Shown here in pieces: positions 53,007 through 64,000 of a stretch of DNA of 64,000 bases (positions within the stretch are counted from its first letter, which is position 1; every line of letters begins with the position of its first letter). The notes below the pieces were generated by a model, which did no database searches, was not told the origin of the DNA, and saw only the letters and a list, made by a program, of their open reading frames with translations. The DNA comes from Thermoplasmata archaeon (GTDB taxonomy: Archaea; Thermoplasmatota; Thermoplasmata; Lutacidiplasmatales; SKW197), in the NCBI GenBank assembly GCA_026414225.1, contig JAOAJK010000007.1, forward strand, positions 1 through 64,000, given 5' to 3'. Both the position numbers and the translations under genes were made by a program.

Positions 53007-53782
53007 TTTTTCAGCACCTCCAGCATTTCATTCAGCAATTGATTTTCATCGACCTCAACACCCAGTTTTCCAAAGTATCTCGCAATGTTAAGGACATCCC
53101 TTCTCAAAAGTTCGAAAAATCTGGGATGCTCCTTTGTCACCGCCTGCCCCACATCTATGATGTACGCCTTTTTTCTGAAGTAGAGCATGTTGAATTCGCT
53201 CATGTCCCCGTGGACGAGCCCTGACTTGAGGATAAGCTTGTACATCCGCACCACATCTTTGTAGGTTTTCTCAGGGTTCTCAACTACCACATCCTTGATC
53301 ATGGGTGCGGGAGCACTGTCGGTCCCTACAAACTTCATCACTACAATATTATCCAGAAATTCCAGCGGCTCTGGCACCCGAACACCCGCATCAAACATGA
53401 TTCTCAGGTTCCTGAATTCCTTCTGGGCCCAGGTGAATATTATCTTTTTCCGGTCCTTTCCCACATACCTGAAACGCCTGTCCCCCTTTATGTATTCTCC
53501 AATTCGATTGAAGTTGGCGTTGCCTATGCGGTAGATTTTCACAGCTACATTTCCGTGTTTTTTCCCGCTTGCCTTGAACACATTCCCCTCCTTGCCCGTG
53601 GAAATAGGATAGTCCAGAGTATCAAAGTAGCCGTCGTTCATCAGCTTGTAGAGTGCCAGCATAAGGTCGCGGGTGAACACCTCGTTCTCTATTTTTCTCC
53701 AGTCGGAAGTTTTATCCCTGAGATTGAGTTTTGCGATTTCATACTCCATTCGCTGGATTTTTTTCTCGTCAACAAGTGTCAT
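53003..53782 (-). CDS. rio1: RIO1-type serine protein kinase
   Basis: A 259-residue RIO kinase. The flexible P-loop is ISTGKEGNVFKASG (about residue 61), the catalytic loop LVHGDMSEFNMLYF (about 190) and the metal-binding DFG-equivalent IIDVGQAV (about 207). The RIO1 subtype is indicated by the STGKEA/NVFKA form. RIO1 acts in late 40S/30S maturation. The gene leads the rio1-KH-PHP operon; an AT-rich box CTTAATATCC lies 27 nt upstream. Confidence 0.95.
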   Translation of the reverse strand: MTLVDEKKIQRMEYEIAKLNLRDKTSDWRKIENEVFTRDLMLALYKLMNDGYFDTLDYPISTGKEGNVFKASGKKHGNVAVKIYRIGNANFNRIGEYIKGDRRFRYVGKDRKKIIFTWAQKEFRNLRIMFDAGVRVPEPLEFLDNIVVMKFVGTDSAPAPMIKDVVVENPEKTYKDVVRMYKLILKSGLVHGDMSEFNMLYFRKKAYIIDVGQAVTKEHPRFFELLRRDVLNIARYFGKLGVEVDENQLLNEMLEVLKK

Positions 53783-53803
53783 CGGGTATATTATTATGGT
53801 AAG

Positions 53804-53813
53804 GGATATTAAG
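53804..53813 (-). promoter_or_regulatory. TATA-like box of the rio1-KH-PHP operon
   Basis: On the minus strand this reads CTTAATATCC, centred 27 nt from the rio1 ATG at 53782. Confidence 0.45.
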
Positions 53814-53884
53814 GTTTTGGATGGAGCATCGGGGGAGGATTTGCACCCAGTATCAAAATTTCCCTCAAAATGCAGGGGAGCAAT

Positions 53885-53893
53885 CTTTATCTC
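53885..53893 (+). promoter_or_regulatory. TATA box of the 7TM tandem-DUF835 gene
   Basis: CTTTATCTC is centred 27 nt before the ATG at 53915, which begins the first membrane helix; the frame extends 15 codons further upstream to 53870. Confidence 0.5.
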
Positions 53894-53914
53894 AAGAGAT
53901 ACCTTGTAGTTGCG

Positions 53915-55666
53915 ATGGAGATAAACCCCTATGCTGTGCCCCCTGCAATTTCAATCGTGGTCCATCTTGTGTTTATAGGGATTTTGCTGAAGCGGTCCAG
54001 GTCAAGACAGATATTGAAGGCATTCCTCCCGTTCTTTTCGTCTGCACTTCTCTGGGCAATCTCGGAATTTATTGTGAGGTCATTCGTGGTCACCCCTGAA
54101 AACTACCTGCATGCATGGAGTTATCCGTACGCTCTTTTCTTCGGTAAGCTGAGCTGCATCGGGGTAATTGGAATCTTTCTCACTGGCGTGTATCTCTCGT
54201 TCATATTCCCCATGAGAAAAATCGGGCCGAAGGAGGAAAAAATCCTTGTGTTATTCATGGTCGTTTCACTGCTGGTCATTTCGCCAGTAATTCTGTTCAC
54301 GGACGCAATGGTGGAAAGAATGGTGTACTACTGGGCTGGCTATGGCAATGACTTTGGTCCCCTGCTTACCTACCTCCTTTTCCCGCTGTTTGTTTTTGTC
54401 GGCGTGCTTTTCTACAATTTTATCACATCGTACATCGATGCCCGGACGAAAATCGAGAGGTCCCAGATTAAGCTTATTGCGATAGGTACCGGAATTTTTG
54501 CAGTCACATCGCTTCCCACAGGGGTCTTCAGCGAGTACTTTGCTGGGAGCAATTTTCCGGTGTACGGGGTGCCTTCCGGTACATTCTACATTCTCTTCCT
54601 GGATGCTTTTGTCATGTATGCTGCAGTGCGATACAAGTTATTCACGGTTGAAGCGGTGGTGGAGGAGAAGCCAGAAGAACTGGTGGTTCCTGAATCTGCT
54701 GCTGAAATCCGTGGCGGGGATGTGGTGCTCGTGGTTTCACCGGATGGAGAAAATGGTTTTGAAATCTTCCGTGGGATTACCAACCAGATGCCTGGCCTAT
54801 GCATCACCACCAAACATCCCGAGGAGGTGAGGATCAACTACGGGTTTACAAAAATTCCAATCATCTGGCTTTCCGAAATAACCACCAAGGAGATGGCGAT
54901 AGAGCCCTTACATCTGGACTTTGAGATTTCCTACCATGTTTTCACTTTTGCCAGGGAAGGAGAGAAGCGGGCAATTTACATAGATGATGTGGACTATTTA
55001 ATCAGCGTCAATGGATATGAGGCAGTGCGGACATTCCTGAGCTCAGCAGCAGAGGAAACCAGAAAAAGAAACTCGGTTCTTATTTTTTCAACCACCATGG
55101 CCGGGCTTAACGAGGAGGAGCGAAACAATCTCAAGGAGATTGCAACGCTGGAAATTTTCCAGGATAGGCCACGGATCAAGAAACCCGGAGCCGAATTCAG
55201 CGTAAAAGAGGGGAATGCAATTCTGGTGGAGGCCCTTGGTGAGCGAAGGGAAGCAATCAAGTCAAAAATCTCCGGCTACAAGGTTCTCGGCGTGAGTGCC
55301 CATTTTCCGAAGAAGTTCAGAAGGGGCTTTCCTGAGAGTACTGACATGGAGTGCATCTGGATTACAGAAACCACCAGTTATGAAAGGGCGATTTCCGCCA
55401 GAAGGATGGAATTTGAAGCTCTCAGGGAAATTCTGAATTTCGTGCGAGCCAATCAGGGAAAAGGTCTGGTATATCTGGATGCCATTCCGGCTTTTTTGAT
55501 TACAAATGAATTTTCCAGCGTGCTCAAATTTGTGAAGGACATCGTGGATTTTGCCAAGGAGCACAGGTGCAAGGTGGTTTTTGAAATCCCTCCCGATTTA
55601 TTCAAACCCGCAGAAAAAACCCTTTTCGAGAGAAGGATGGACGCAATCTACACCGATGCGTTCTGA
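53915..55666 (+). CDS. 7TM sensor-like protein with tandem DUF835 domains
   Basis: A 583-residue membrane protein. About seven N-terminal hydrophobic segments (10-260) resemble the 7TM region of archaeal and bacterial histidine kinases, ending PVYGVPSGTFYILFLDAFVM and YAAVRYKLFTVE. The cytoplasmic part carries two DUF835-type domains (about 280-430 and 435-583) with Walker-B-like strands IYIDDVDYLISVNGYEAV and LVYLDAIPAFLITNEFSSV. Neither has a Walker A loop. It replaces the histidine kinase with the same D1-D2 module found in the zinc-ribbon protein at 23.4-25.6 kb. Signal and output are unknown. Confidence 0.8.
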   Translation: MEINPYAVPPAISIVVHLVFIGILLKRSRSRQILKAFLPFFSSALLWAISEFIVRSFVVTPENYLHAWSYPYALFFGKLSCIGVIGIFLTGVYLSFIFPMRKIGPKEEKILVLFMVVSLLVISPVILFTDAMVERMVYYWAGYGNDFGPLLTYLLFPLFVFVGVLFYNFITSYIDARTKIERSQIKLIAIGTGIFAVTSLPTGVFSEYFAGSNFPVYGVPSGTFYILFLDAFVMYAAVRYKLFTVEAVVEEKPEELVVPESAAEIRGGDVVLVVSPDGENGFEIFRGITNQMPGLCITTKHPEEVRINYGFTKIPIIWLSEITTKEMAIEPLHLDFEISYHVFTFAREGEKRAIYIDDVDYLISVNGYEAVRTFLSSAAEETRKRNSVLIFSTTMAGLNEEERNNLKEIATLEIFQDRPRIKKPGAEFSVKEGNAILVEALGERREAIKSKISGYKVLGVSAHFPKKFRRGFPESTDMECIWITETTSYERAISARRMEFEALREILNFVRANQGKGLVYLDAIPAFLITNEFSSVLKFVKDIVDFAKEHRCKVVFEIPPDLFKPAEKTLFERRMDAIYTDAF

Positions 55667-55679
55667 GCACAATTCTATC

Positions 55680-56879
55680 TCACTTTCTGAGATGTCTATG
55701 ACAGAGCATGAAGGCGTCAATTCCTGCCCTCACTTCATCCCTCAAATTGTTTCCATAAACATTCCTCGTGCCGATAAACAGGTTCCTCAGCGGGGTCTGG
55801 GGCAGCTTTCTGTAGGTGGGCAAAGGCACATCCTGAACCATATGCTCAACCGTCTCCACATTTGACCAGAAATTGGGATATGCTCTGGCCATCACCACCC
55901 TGAATTTTCTGACGATATTCTCCAGATTCTCAGGATTTTTATCGGTTCCGGTGAAATACCTCCAGTAGGTGATCATCCTTCCCCCAGCTTCAATGCCTCC
56001 GTTGGCGGGCGAGAATCCGAGCAGGGGCGCATCCTCAAACACGAGCGGGGCTCCGGTTTCAGCAATCTTCTCCTTCAACACAATCTTTACATCGAGGCAC
56101 TTGGTTCGGAGCCCTGCAAACTCCTCAATCAGCGGGTGCTTCCAGTCTTTCATGAGGGATGCTAGTTCGTAGGGCTCCGTGCTCATCACAAAAAACTTTG
56201 CCTCTATGTTATTCTCGCCCAGAAACGCGGCAATCGCCCTATCATTCTCAGCGCTTACCATGTTACAATCCGCTTCATAAACCACGCCCTCGTGTTCTGT
56301 GTACACATCTTTGAGTTCCCTGAGGAACTGCTCGATTCCAGGTTTGACAGTATATATATCAGGATACGCCTTCCTTAAACCCATGACCGAACTGAAAAAT
56401 GTAATGGCATCTACACCGCCCCACGCGACTTCAGTGGCAAAATTCCCGAGCGCAAGAAGATATCTCGCAGTTAATTCGTTAAAGTTCAGCGTTTCAATGA
56501 GGTCCCTTGCAGTGCAAACCCCGACCTTTGCGGGATCTACCCGGTTCAATTTAAAAAGGTCAACCGCAGTTCTGAACCTTGCGGGAAAGGGGAGGTAACT
56601 GTAGAGGAGCAGCTGCCCCAGCGATACAGGCAATCGGTAGGTCCGGTGGTCTTTATAAACAAAGAAACCCTTGATCCTTCCAGCTCTCGCTGAGAGTTGA
56701 AGCACTTCCGCTAGCTCAAACAGGGGTTTGGTAGGTCCAAGCCAGAGGTTCCCAATCTCGTAAAACCTTTGCCTGGGCTTCCGCACAAAGCCCACATTGA
56801 TTCCCTTCTTTGCCAGAAGTGCAGCCGTGATATGGGCAGAGAGCGTATCCCCAATTACAATAACCTCATGTTCAATCAT
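55680..56879 (-). CDS. FAD/NAD(P)-binding oxidoreductase-like protein with degenerate nucleotide motif
   Basis: A 399-residue protein of the flavin-dependent amine oxidase/phytoene-dehydrogenase superfamily, judged by a beta-alpha-beta start (HEVIVIGDTLSAHITAALLA, then KKGINVGFVRK) and a C-terminal FAD-type motif (LFIGTRNVYGNNLRDEVRAG). The dinucleotide signature GxGxxG is altered to GDTLSA, so FAD binding may be weakened or lost. The substrate is unknown. It lies 56 nt after the CheF-like/V4R gene on the same strand. A GTG at 56882 is an equally possible start. Confidence 0.7.
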   Translation of the reverse strand: MIEHEVIVIGDTLSAHITAALLAKKGINVGFVRKPRQRFYEIGNLWLGPTKPLFELAEVLQLSARAGRIKGFFVYKDHRTYRLPVSLGQLLLYSYLPFPARFRTAVDLFKLNRVDPAKVGVCTARDLIETLNFNELTARYLLALGNFATEVAWGGVDAITFFSSVMGLRKAYPDIYTVKPGIEQFLRELKDVYTEHEGVVYEADCNMVSAENDRAIAAFLGENNIEAKFFVMSTEPYELASLMKDWKHPLIEEFAGLRTKCLDVKIVLKEKIAETGAPLVFEDAPLLGFSPANGGIEAGGRMITYWRYFTGTDKNPENLENIVRKFRVVMARAYPNFWSNVETVEHMVQDVPLPTYRKLPQTPLRNLFIGTRNVYGNNLRDEVRAGIDAFMLCHRHLRK

Positions 56880-56938
56880 CACCGCTCACCAGGTGCCAGA
56901 TGTATATGTCAACCCCCAGAACTTCGGTGAAGGGTTCT

Positions 56939-58219
56939 TCATTCCCGAATCCTCTTCCAGGATTCTTCAAACAATCTTTTGAACTCCGGGTCCAGGGCGA
57001 TTCTCGGGTCTATCTTTTCGGTGTGCCACGGTGGCGGGAAATCCTCCCACTTCTCAATTCCGTAGTGTTCAGTGTATCTCAGGAAAATTTTTCCATTTTC
57101 AGAGAGGCGATTGTCCTTCACGAGCTTCAATTCCTCGTAAAATTTTACCAGACCTTCATCTACTTCCTTTCCCGTGTCAATCTTTATCAGATTTTCTGCA
57201 TCCTCCATACTCAAGATTGTGAGATAGAGGTTCAGGGGCTGAAGTTCCACACGGAATCTGCACTCCTTTTTTCCCTCGCTCACGCATCCAGTTTCTTCAA
57301 CACTTGCAGAAATCCCGAAACACTCCGAGAAAACCCTGTATAAGAAGTGGCTCAGCACAAAGCATGACTTGGAACCCCTGGGTGCAATGTAGATTTCAGG
57401 CACAGCGTTGTTCTCGACCGCTATAACAAGCTTGAACGGCGTAAACTCCTCAATACTTATGTCTCCGACACCCATTTTCTTAATGTAATATTTCAGAAAA
57501 TCGAACAGTTCAGATTTCTCCGGGTTCTCAAAGAATTTGCGGAGTTCCTTTCTTGGCACCCTCATCGTCTTGATAAAATGCCGCATTTTGGCCTCGAGAA
57601 CTATGCTCATTCCGAACATCCTTGCTGCATCCGGAAATGTGAATTGAGATCTGGCCTGGGTCTCAGAGATCGCAGAGGTCTCCCGCTCTTTCAAAAATTT
57701 TATCCCTTTCGGTGTGAGGTTGCTTTCCTCATCAATGTACCCCTTCCGCTGAAGGGCCCCGAGTGCGTCCTTCAGTTCGTTTCCGAAGGTGGCCAGCAGG
57801 AATTCCTGGGTCTTTTTGTTCCGCACATTCAGGTAGAGGAGGAGCACGAGCCCGCGTTCCACCTGCGTTAATGGCTGTTCCACCTTTGTCTCCTTTCCAC
57901 TCATCACGATGAGCGCACATCGCAGTGCAGAAACCAGGAGTTCTGGACCGCGGAGAAGGGCATATCCGTATTCCCCTTTTTTTGTCGAGTACCCGATTGC
58001 AATGCATCCCTTTCTCACACGGATTTCCCGTGTCTCGGGGATTGCACGGATCTCTGTTATGCTCTCTATCGGTATGATCGCATGTTTTTGCTCAAATGTG
58101 AATATGAGTTCCTTGCTAGTGAGGGTAAATGTAGCATCAATCCAGCCACTATCTACATATTCTGGGCTCTCACGGTATGGAATCACCTCGAGGTTAAGCA
58201 CTCCCAGTTTCTCTCGCAT
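56939..58219 (-). CDS. CheF-like / winged-helix / V4R-type multidomain protein
   Basis: A 426-residue protein. The N-terminal region (about 1-110; GWIDATFTLTSKELIFTF, then IIPIESITEI) looks like the PH-like beta domain of archaeal CheF. A winged helix follows (about 115-180; ALGALQRKGYIDEESNLTP). The middle part (about 195-340) looks like a V4R ligand-binding domain, marked by ETGCVSEGKKECRFRV. The last 80 residues match nothing I know. Domain calls are from pattern recognition. The start has an AGAGGTAAA site; the next gene is the degenerate oxidoreductase. Confidence 0.6.
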   Translation of the reverse strand: MREKLGVLNLEVIPYRESPEYVDSGWIDATFTLTSKELIFTFEQKHAIIPIESITEIRAIPETREIRVRKGCIAIGYSTKKGEYGYALLRGPELLVSALRCALIVMSGKETKVEQPLTQVERGLVLLLYLNVRNKKTQEFLLATFGNELKDALGALQRKGYIDEESNLTPKGIKFLKERETSAISETQARSQFTFPDAARMFGMSIVLEAKMRHFIKTMRVPRKELRKFFENPEKSELFDFLKYYIKKMGVGDISIEEFTPFKLVIAVENNAVPEIYIAPRGSKSCFVLSHFLYRVFSECFGISASVEETGCVSEGKKECRFRVELQPLNLYLTILSMEDAENLIKIDTGKEVDEGLVKFYEELKLVKDNRLSENGKIFLRYTEHYGIEKWEDFPPPWHTEKIDPRIALDPEFKRLFEESWKRIRE

Positions 58220-58344
58220 GATATTTACCTCTCTTACATTATACAGGGTGAAAGAACTCCAAGAATTTAAAAATTACCTCTTCCGATGGCGGTTTCCAAA
58301 AAGATTAAATCCAATGGCGATAATGTGGGAAGAGCTGTGATTGA

Positions 58345-59532
58345 ATGCAGGCCGTAATTCTTGCTGCGGGATACGGAAAGAGGTTGTGGCCGTTCTCTGA
58401 AGAACTTCCAAAGCCAATGCTTCCCATCGCAAACAAGCCACTGATGGAACATCTCGTAGATGCACTTGCAGCAAACAACATAAGGGATATTATTATTGTT
58501 GTGGGATATAAGAAAGAACGGATTTTAAGTTATTTTCAGGATGGAAAGAAGTGGGAAGCGAGCATAAGGTATGTTGTCCAGAACCAGCAACTGGGCACTG
58601 CCCATGCACTTTACCAGGCACGGAATCTGGTAAAAGAGGAGTTCCTGATTCTACCTGGCGATAACTTGGTTCTCCCGAGTGCGATCGCGAGCATAAAGGA
58701 TACGAAAGGAAATGCGGTCCTTCTCACAGAGTCCGAGGATCCTTCCGAATATGGGGTTGCGTATGTTTCAGGCAAGATTCTCAAAACAATCGTGGAAAAG
58801 CCAGCAATGCCTGACTACAACATAATAAGCACCTCAATCTTCAAATTTGATCCGAGCGTTTTTGATGAAATAGAACGATGCCTGGCAGTCAGCAAGTATG
58901 AATTGAGCGACCTCATAAGAGAATGTGCGGTCAAACGGGAAATCTCTGCGATTACCATGTCAAGTATCTGGAAGGATGTGATGTATCCGTGGTCTATCGT
59001 GGATGTCAATGCAATGGCTGTATCCCAGATAAGGGAAAGAATCGCGGGTACGGTGGACAGCGAGGCGAAAATCCGTGGAAAGGTCAGTATAGGCGAGGAC
59101 ACCGTGATTCATCCGGGCACTTGCATTAACGGTCCAGTGATAATCGGTTCCGGCTCCGAAATAGGCCCCTCTGCGGTAATTTATCCATGCACTTCAATCG
59201 GCAACAATGTCAAAATTGCACCTTTCTCGGTGATTGAAAACACGGTAATAATGGATAACTCCGCAATAGGGCCGCACTCCACACTTCAGTCATGCGTGAT
59301 TGGAGAAGGCACAACTGTTGAGTCAGAACTCAAGGCACTGGCAGGGGATTCTACTGTGGAAGTTGAGGGCAAGCTCGTTAAAATCAAACACGCGGGCGGA
59401 ATCTTAGGCGCCAGATGCATTGTGCAGCATGGGGTTTTCATGAAGCCGGGAACTACAGTCGGTAACGACTGCAGGATTCACCCCAATGCGGTGATATCAG
59501 GCAGAGTTCCCTCCAGGGCAGTGGTGATGTGA
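58345..59532 (+). CDS. glmU: Bifunctional sugar-1-phosphate nucleotidylyltransferase / acetyltransferase (GlmU-like)
   Basis: A 395-residue enzyme. The N-terminal nucleotidylyltransferase domain has AVILAAGYGKRLWPFSEELP then KPMLPIANKPL (3-33), QQLGTAHALYQA (about 80) and EEFLILPGDNLV (about 97). From about residue 240 a left-handed beta-helix (GKVSIGEDTVIHPGTCINGP, VIIGSGSEIGPSAVIYP) gives acetyltransferase activity. It would make UDP-N-acetylglucosamine from GlcN-1-P with acetyl-CoA and UTP. It is directly followed by glmS. ATG 58345 lies 38 nt from a TATA-like AAGATTAAAT and is preceded by GTGATTG. Confidence 0.92.
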   Translation: MQAVILAAGYGKRLWPFSEELPKPMLPIANKPLMEHLVDALAANNIRDIIIVVGYKKERILSYFQDGKKWEASIRYVVQNQQLGTAHALYQARNLVKEEFLILPGDNLVLPSAIASIKDTKGNAVLLTESEDPSEYGVAYVSGKILKTIVEKPAMPDYNIISTSIFKFDPSVFDEIERCLAVSKYELSDLIRECAVKREISAITMSSIWKDVMYPWSIVDVNAMAVSQIRERIAGTVDSEAKIRGKVSIGEDTVIHPGTCINGPVIIGSGSEIGPSAVIYPCTSIGNNVKIAPFSVIENTVIMDNSAIGPHSTLQSCVIGEGTTVESELKALAGDSTVEVEGKLVKIKHAGGILGARCIVQHGVFMKPGTTVGNDCRIHPNAVISGRVPSRAVVM

Positions 59533-59533
59533 G

Positions 59534-61324
59534 ATGTGTGGAATAATTGGTTATGTTGGAAGAAATAACTGCATGCCAATAATCTTCGATATGCTTAAGC
59601 GCCTGGAGTACAGGGGCTATGATTCCGCTGGCATCTCTGTAATTTCAGATTCCAACCTTTACCTGATGAAGGACAAGGGCACGGTGGATGCTCTCAGAAG
59701 TGTTGTGGAGTTTGTTGATTGCAGCATCGGAATCGGACACACACGCTGGGCCACATGCGGTGCGCCGCTGAAGCACAATGCCCATCCATTCCTTGACTGC
59801 AAGAAGGAGCTGGCTCTTGCACACAATGGAATAATCGAAAACTACAGGGAATTGAAGGATGGCTTGATGCGGGAAGGGCATGTATTCTCCTCAGAGACAG
59901 ACTCCGAGGTGATCGTGCACCTGATTGAAAAATACTACACGGGCAGCAATTTGATTGAGGCCGTGAGAACAGCACTGGGGCAGGTGAGGGGGAGCTATGC
60001 GATTGTCGTGCTGGATAGACGGAATAAAAAAATCGTCGGGGCGAGACATGAAAGCCCGCTCGTGCTCGGCATCGGGAAAAACGAGATATTCCTCTCATCA
60101 GACATTCCCGGCTTTCTCAGGCATACAAACAAAGTTGTGTATCTGAACGATAACGAGATGGTTGAAATTTCGCACGGCGGTTATTCCGTTTATGATTTCA
60201 GTGGACACACTCTTCAGAAAGAGGTAAAAGAGATCCAGTGGACCATAGAAGATGCGGAGAAGGGAGGATTTGAGCATTACATGCTGAAGGAAATCTACGA
60301 GATTCCCAGGGCAGTTCAGGACACATTGCGAAGCCGCGTTGATGCCAGCATCCTAGAAATTGATTTTAACGATTTTGAGCGGATTCTCTTGATCGGTTGT
60401 GGAACCTCATACCATGCTGCCCTCTACGGCAAATACCTGTTTGAGAATTTGCTGAAGGTGCCAACCCATGCTGAAATCTCATCGGAAGTCCGAAATTCCA
60501 CACTTGCAATGTCTGACACGCTTGCGTTTTTCATCACCCAGAGCGGCGAAACTGCGGATACGCTTGCTGCAGCCAGAAATCTAAGGCGGCTGGGGGCCAC
60601 CACATGTGCAATCACAAATGTGGTTGGAAGTTCCATAACAAGAGAAACCGATGCTGTCTTCTACACCCACGCAGGTCCGGAGATAAGCGTCGCCGCCACC
60701 AAGACCTTTGTGTCCCAGATTACTGCTCTCTACATGCTTGCTGCCAGTGTCGGTGAAGTAAGGGGCGAAATTTCAGCCAGCGTGAAAACGGACCTCCGGA
60801 ACGCGCTCCGCGTGCTCCCGTCGGAACTCCAAAAGGTTCTCGATAATGCTGAACCCGTGAAAAATGTGAGTAGAGAACTTGCAAAATATGAAAATGCCTT
60901 TTACATCGGAAGGGGCTACAATTATCCTATTGCCCTCGAAGGTGCCCTGAAACTGAAAGAAATTTCCTACATTCACGCAGAGGGTTATCCTGCGGGGGAG
61001 CTCAAACATGGTCCCCTCGCCCTTCTCTGCGAGAAGGTGCCAGTTGTAGCAATCGCGACATACGATGAACTTTATCCAAAAATGATTGGAAATATTGCAG
61101 AGGTGAAGGCCAGAAATTCACCGGTGATTCTTTTCTCAACTGAAAACCATCCTGAGGCAAACGAACTTGCCGACTTTGTTGTGGAGATTCCAGAAAACCA
61201 CCAGATAATCACGCCTGCAATCACGGTGACCGCGCTCCAGCTGATGGCATATTATGTGGCGAAGGAGCGGAACTGCCCGATTGACAAACCGAGGAACCTT
61301 GCGAAAAGCGTTACAGTGGAGTGA
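59534..61324 (+). CDS. glmS: Glutamine-fructose-6-phosphate aminotransferase (isomerising)
   Basis: A 596-residue enzyme that makes glucosamine-6-phosphate, feeding the neighbouring GlmU. MCGIIGYVGR gives the catalytic N-terminal cysteine of the glutaminase domain (Cys2 after Met removal), with HTRWATCG (about residue 73) and HNGIIENYRELK (about 99). Two SIS domains follow, with LIGCGTSYHAALYGKYLFE (about 285), TQSGETADTLAAARN (about 335) and GRGYNYPIALEGALKLKEI (about 460). The start lies 1 nt after the glmU stop. This pair supplies UDP-GlcNAc for N-glycans and surface polymers. Confidence 0.97.
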   Translation: MCGIIGYVGRNNCMPIIFDMLKRLEYRGYDSAGISVISDSNLYLMKDKGTVDALRSVVEFVDCSIGIGHTRWATCGAPLKHNAHPFLDCKKELALAHNGIIENYRELKDGLMREGHVFSSETDSEVIVHLIEKYYTGSNLIEAVRTALGQVRGSYAIVVLDRRNKKIVGARHESPLVLGIGKNEIFLSSDIPGFLRHTNKVVYLNDNEMVEISHGGYSVYDFSGHTLQKEVKEIQWTIEDAEKGGFEHYMLKEIYEIPRAVQDTLRSRVDASILEIDFNDFERILLIGCGTSYHAALYGKYLFENLLKVPTHAEISSEVRNSTLAMSDTLAFFITQSGETADTLAAARNLRRLGATTCAITNVVGSSITRETDAVFYTHAGPEISVAATKTFVSQITALYMLAASVGEVRGEISASVKTDLRNALRVLPSELQKVLDNAEPVKNVSRELAKYENAFYIGRGYNYPIALEGALKLKEISYIHAEGYPAGELKHGPLALLCEKVPVVAIATYDELYPKMIGNIAEVKARNSPVILFSTENHPEANELADFVVEIPENHQIITPAITVTALQLMAYYVAKERNCPIDKPRNLAKSVTVE

Positions 61325-61363
61325 TGCATTCGCTGGGACGCATGCCAGATATGAAAAGTGAAA

Positions 61364-61388
61364 CTTTAAATACAAGTTCTTATATAAC
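61364..61388 (+). promoter_or_regulatory. Tandem TATA boxes ahead of 23S rRNA
   Basis: CTTTAAATAC (61364-61373), preceded by the purine-rich BRE-like GTGAAA, and CTTATATAAC (61379-61388) lie about 125-150 nt before the estimated mature 23S 5' end. They predict pre-rRNA starts near 61395 and 61410. The leader that follows holds small hairpins, for example TGGAC-GAAA-GTTCA and GACG-AAAACT-CGTC. Confidence 0.6.
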
Positions 61389-61511
61389 TTATTCCTGCTC
61401 ATTTATGATGCACTCTTGGACGAAAGTTCAAGGGGAAGATGGTGAAGACGAAAACTCGTCGGTGATACCGCTCATAGGCATGTGGGACTGGACTGTTGGC
61501 AGATGTGTCGC

Positions 61512-64000
<2,489 letters not shown>

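Noticed and set aside
53821..53914. Possible tRNA-like or short gene between rio1 and the 7TM gene
   Set aside because: No cloverleaf pairing found and no ribosome binding site; the stretch holds only promoter elements.

Overview
The window comes from an archaeon, most likely an uncultured member of the Thermoplasmata/Thermoplasmatota or a close euryarchaeal relative. The archaeal signature genes are glycerol-1-phosphate dehydrogenase (egsA), CDP-archaeol synthase (carS), Hel308 helicase, Pcc1 of KEOPS, RIO1 kinase with an archaeal Dim2-type KH protein, Pth2 and UPF0179. Promoters are TATA boxes about 26 nt upstream of start codons. The 23S rRNA gene stands alone behind its own promoter with no 16S gene in front, an arrangement known from Thermoplasma. 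Tandem DUF835 proteins and AAA/TPR proteins also fit that class. The lineage call is inference; no 16S gene is present to test it. I see no methanogenesis genes.

Layout. 1-210: the leader-distal end of a CRISPR array. 0.35-9.1 kb: MscS channel, Pcm repair enzyme, ArsB/NhaD-type permease, IscS-IscU, ZPR1 and CBS proteins, and the two P-protein subunits of glycine cleavage. 9.2-21.4 kb: a secreted beta-helix protein, a fumarase(alpha, beta)-hel308 operon, an AAA/TPR protein, an MBL hydrolase, carS, pth2, a DUF1616-like protein and moeA. 21.5-31.3 kb: a PUA/PAPS-reductase/ferredoxin fusion, a zinc-ribbon tandem-DUF835 protein, a coiled-coil protein, a DUF72 protein, a large secreted GH18-amidase protein and an M29 aminopeptidase. 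31.3-43.4 kb: an unannotated 57-residue ORF, two small paralogous membrane proteins, YhaM-like nuclease, pcc1, egsA, UPF0179, an HTH/KaiC-like pair, a pentameric ligand-gated channel homologue, TauE/SafE, TPR, enoyl-CoA hydratase, CPBP protease, map, MBL and nitroreductase. 43.4-48.7 kb: pstSCAB-phoU with a divergent AbrB-PhoU regulator. 48.8-61.3 kb: PRC-barrel and KaiC-like genes, tRNA-Pro(CGG), a PQQ-propeller surface protein, RIO1-KH-PHP, a 7TM tandem-DUF835 protein, an oxidoreductase next to a CheF-like/V4R protein, and glmU-glmS. 61.3-64 kb: 23S rRNA, cut by the window end.

Expression signals are consistent. First genes of transcripts have a TATA box centred 24-30 nt before the start codon, implying leaderless mRNA. 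Downstream operon genes have a strong GAGGTGA Shine-Dalgarno, often fused to the previous stop codon (TGAGGTGA).

The most interesting items are the surface-anchored two-enzyme protein (GH18 plus muramoyl-alanine amidase), which should attack bacterial peptidoglycan; two tandem-DUF835 proteins with different sensor ends; an archaeal Cys-loop-type channel; a CheF-like/V4R fusion; and a pair of undescribed small membrane proteins with a conserved intramembrane acidic-His motif. The likely self-regulated divergent pst locus is a clean regulatory model.
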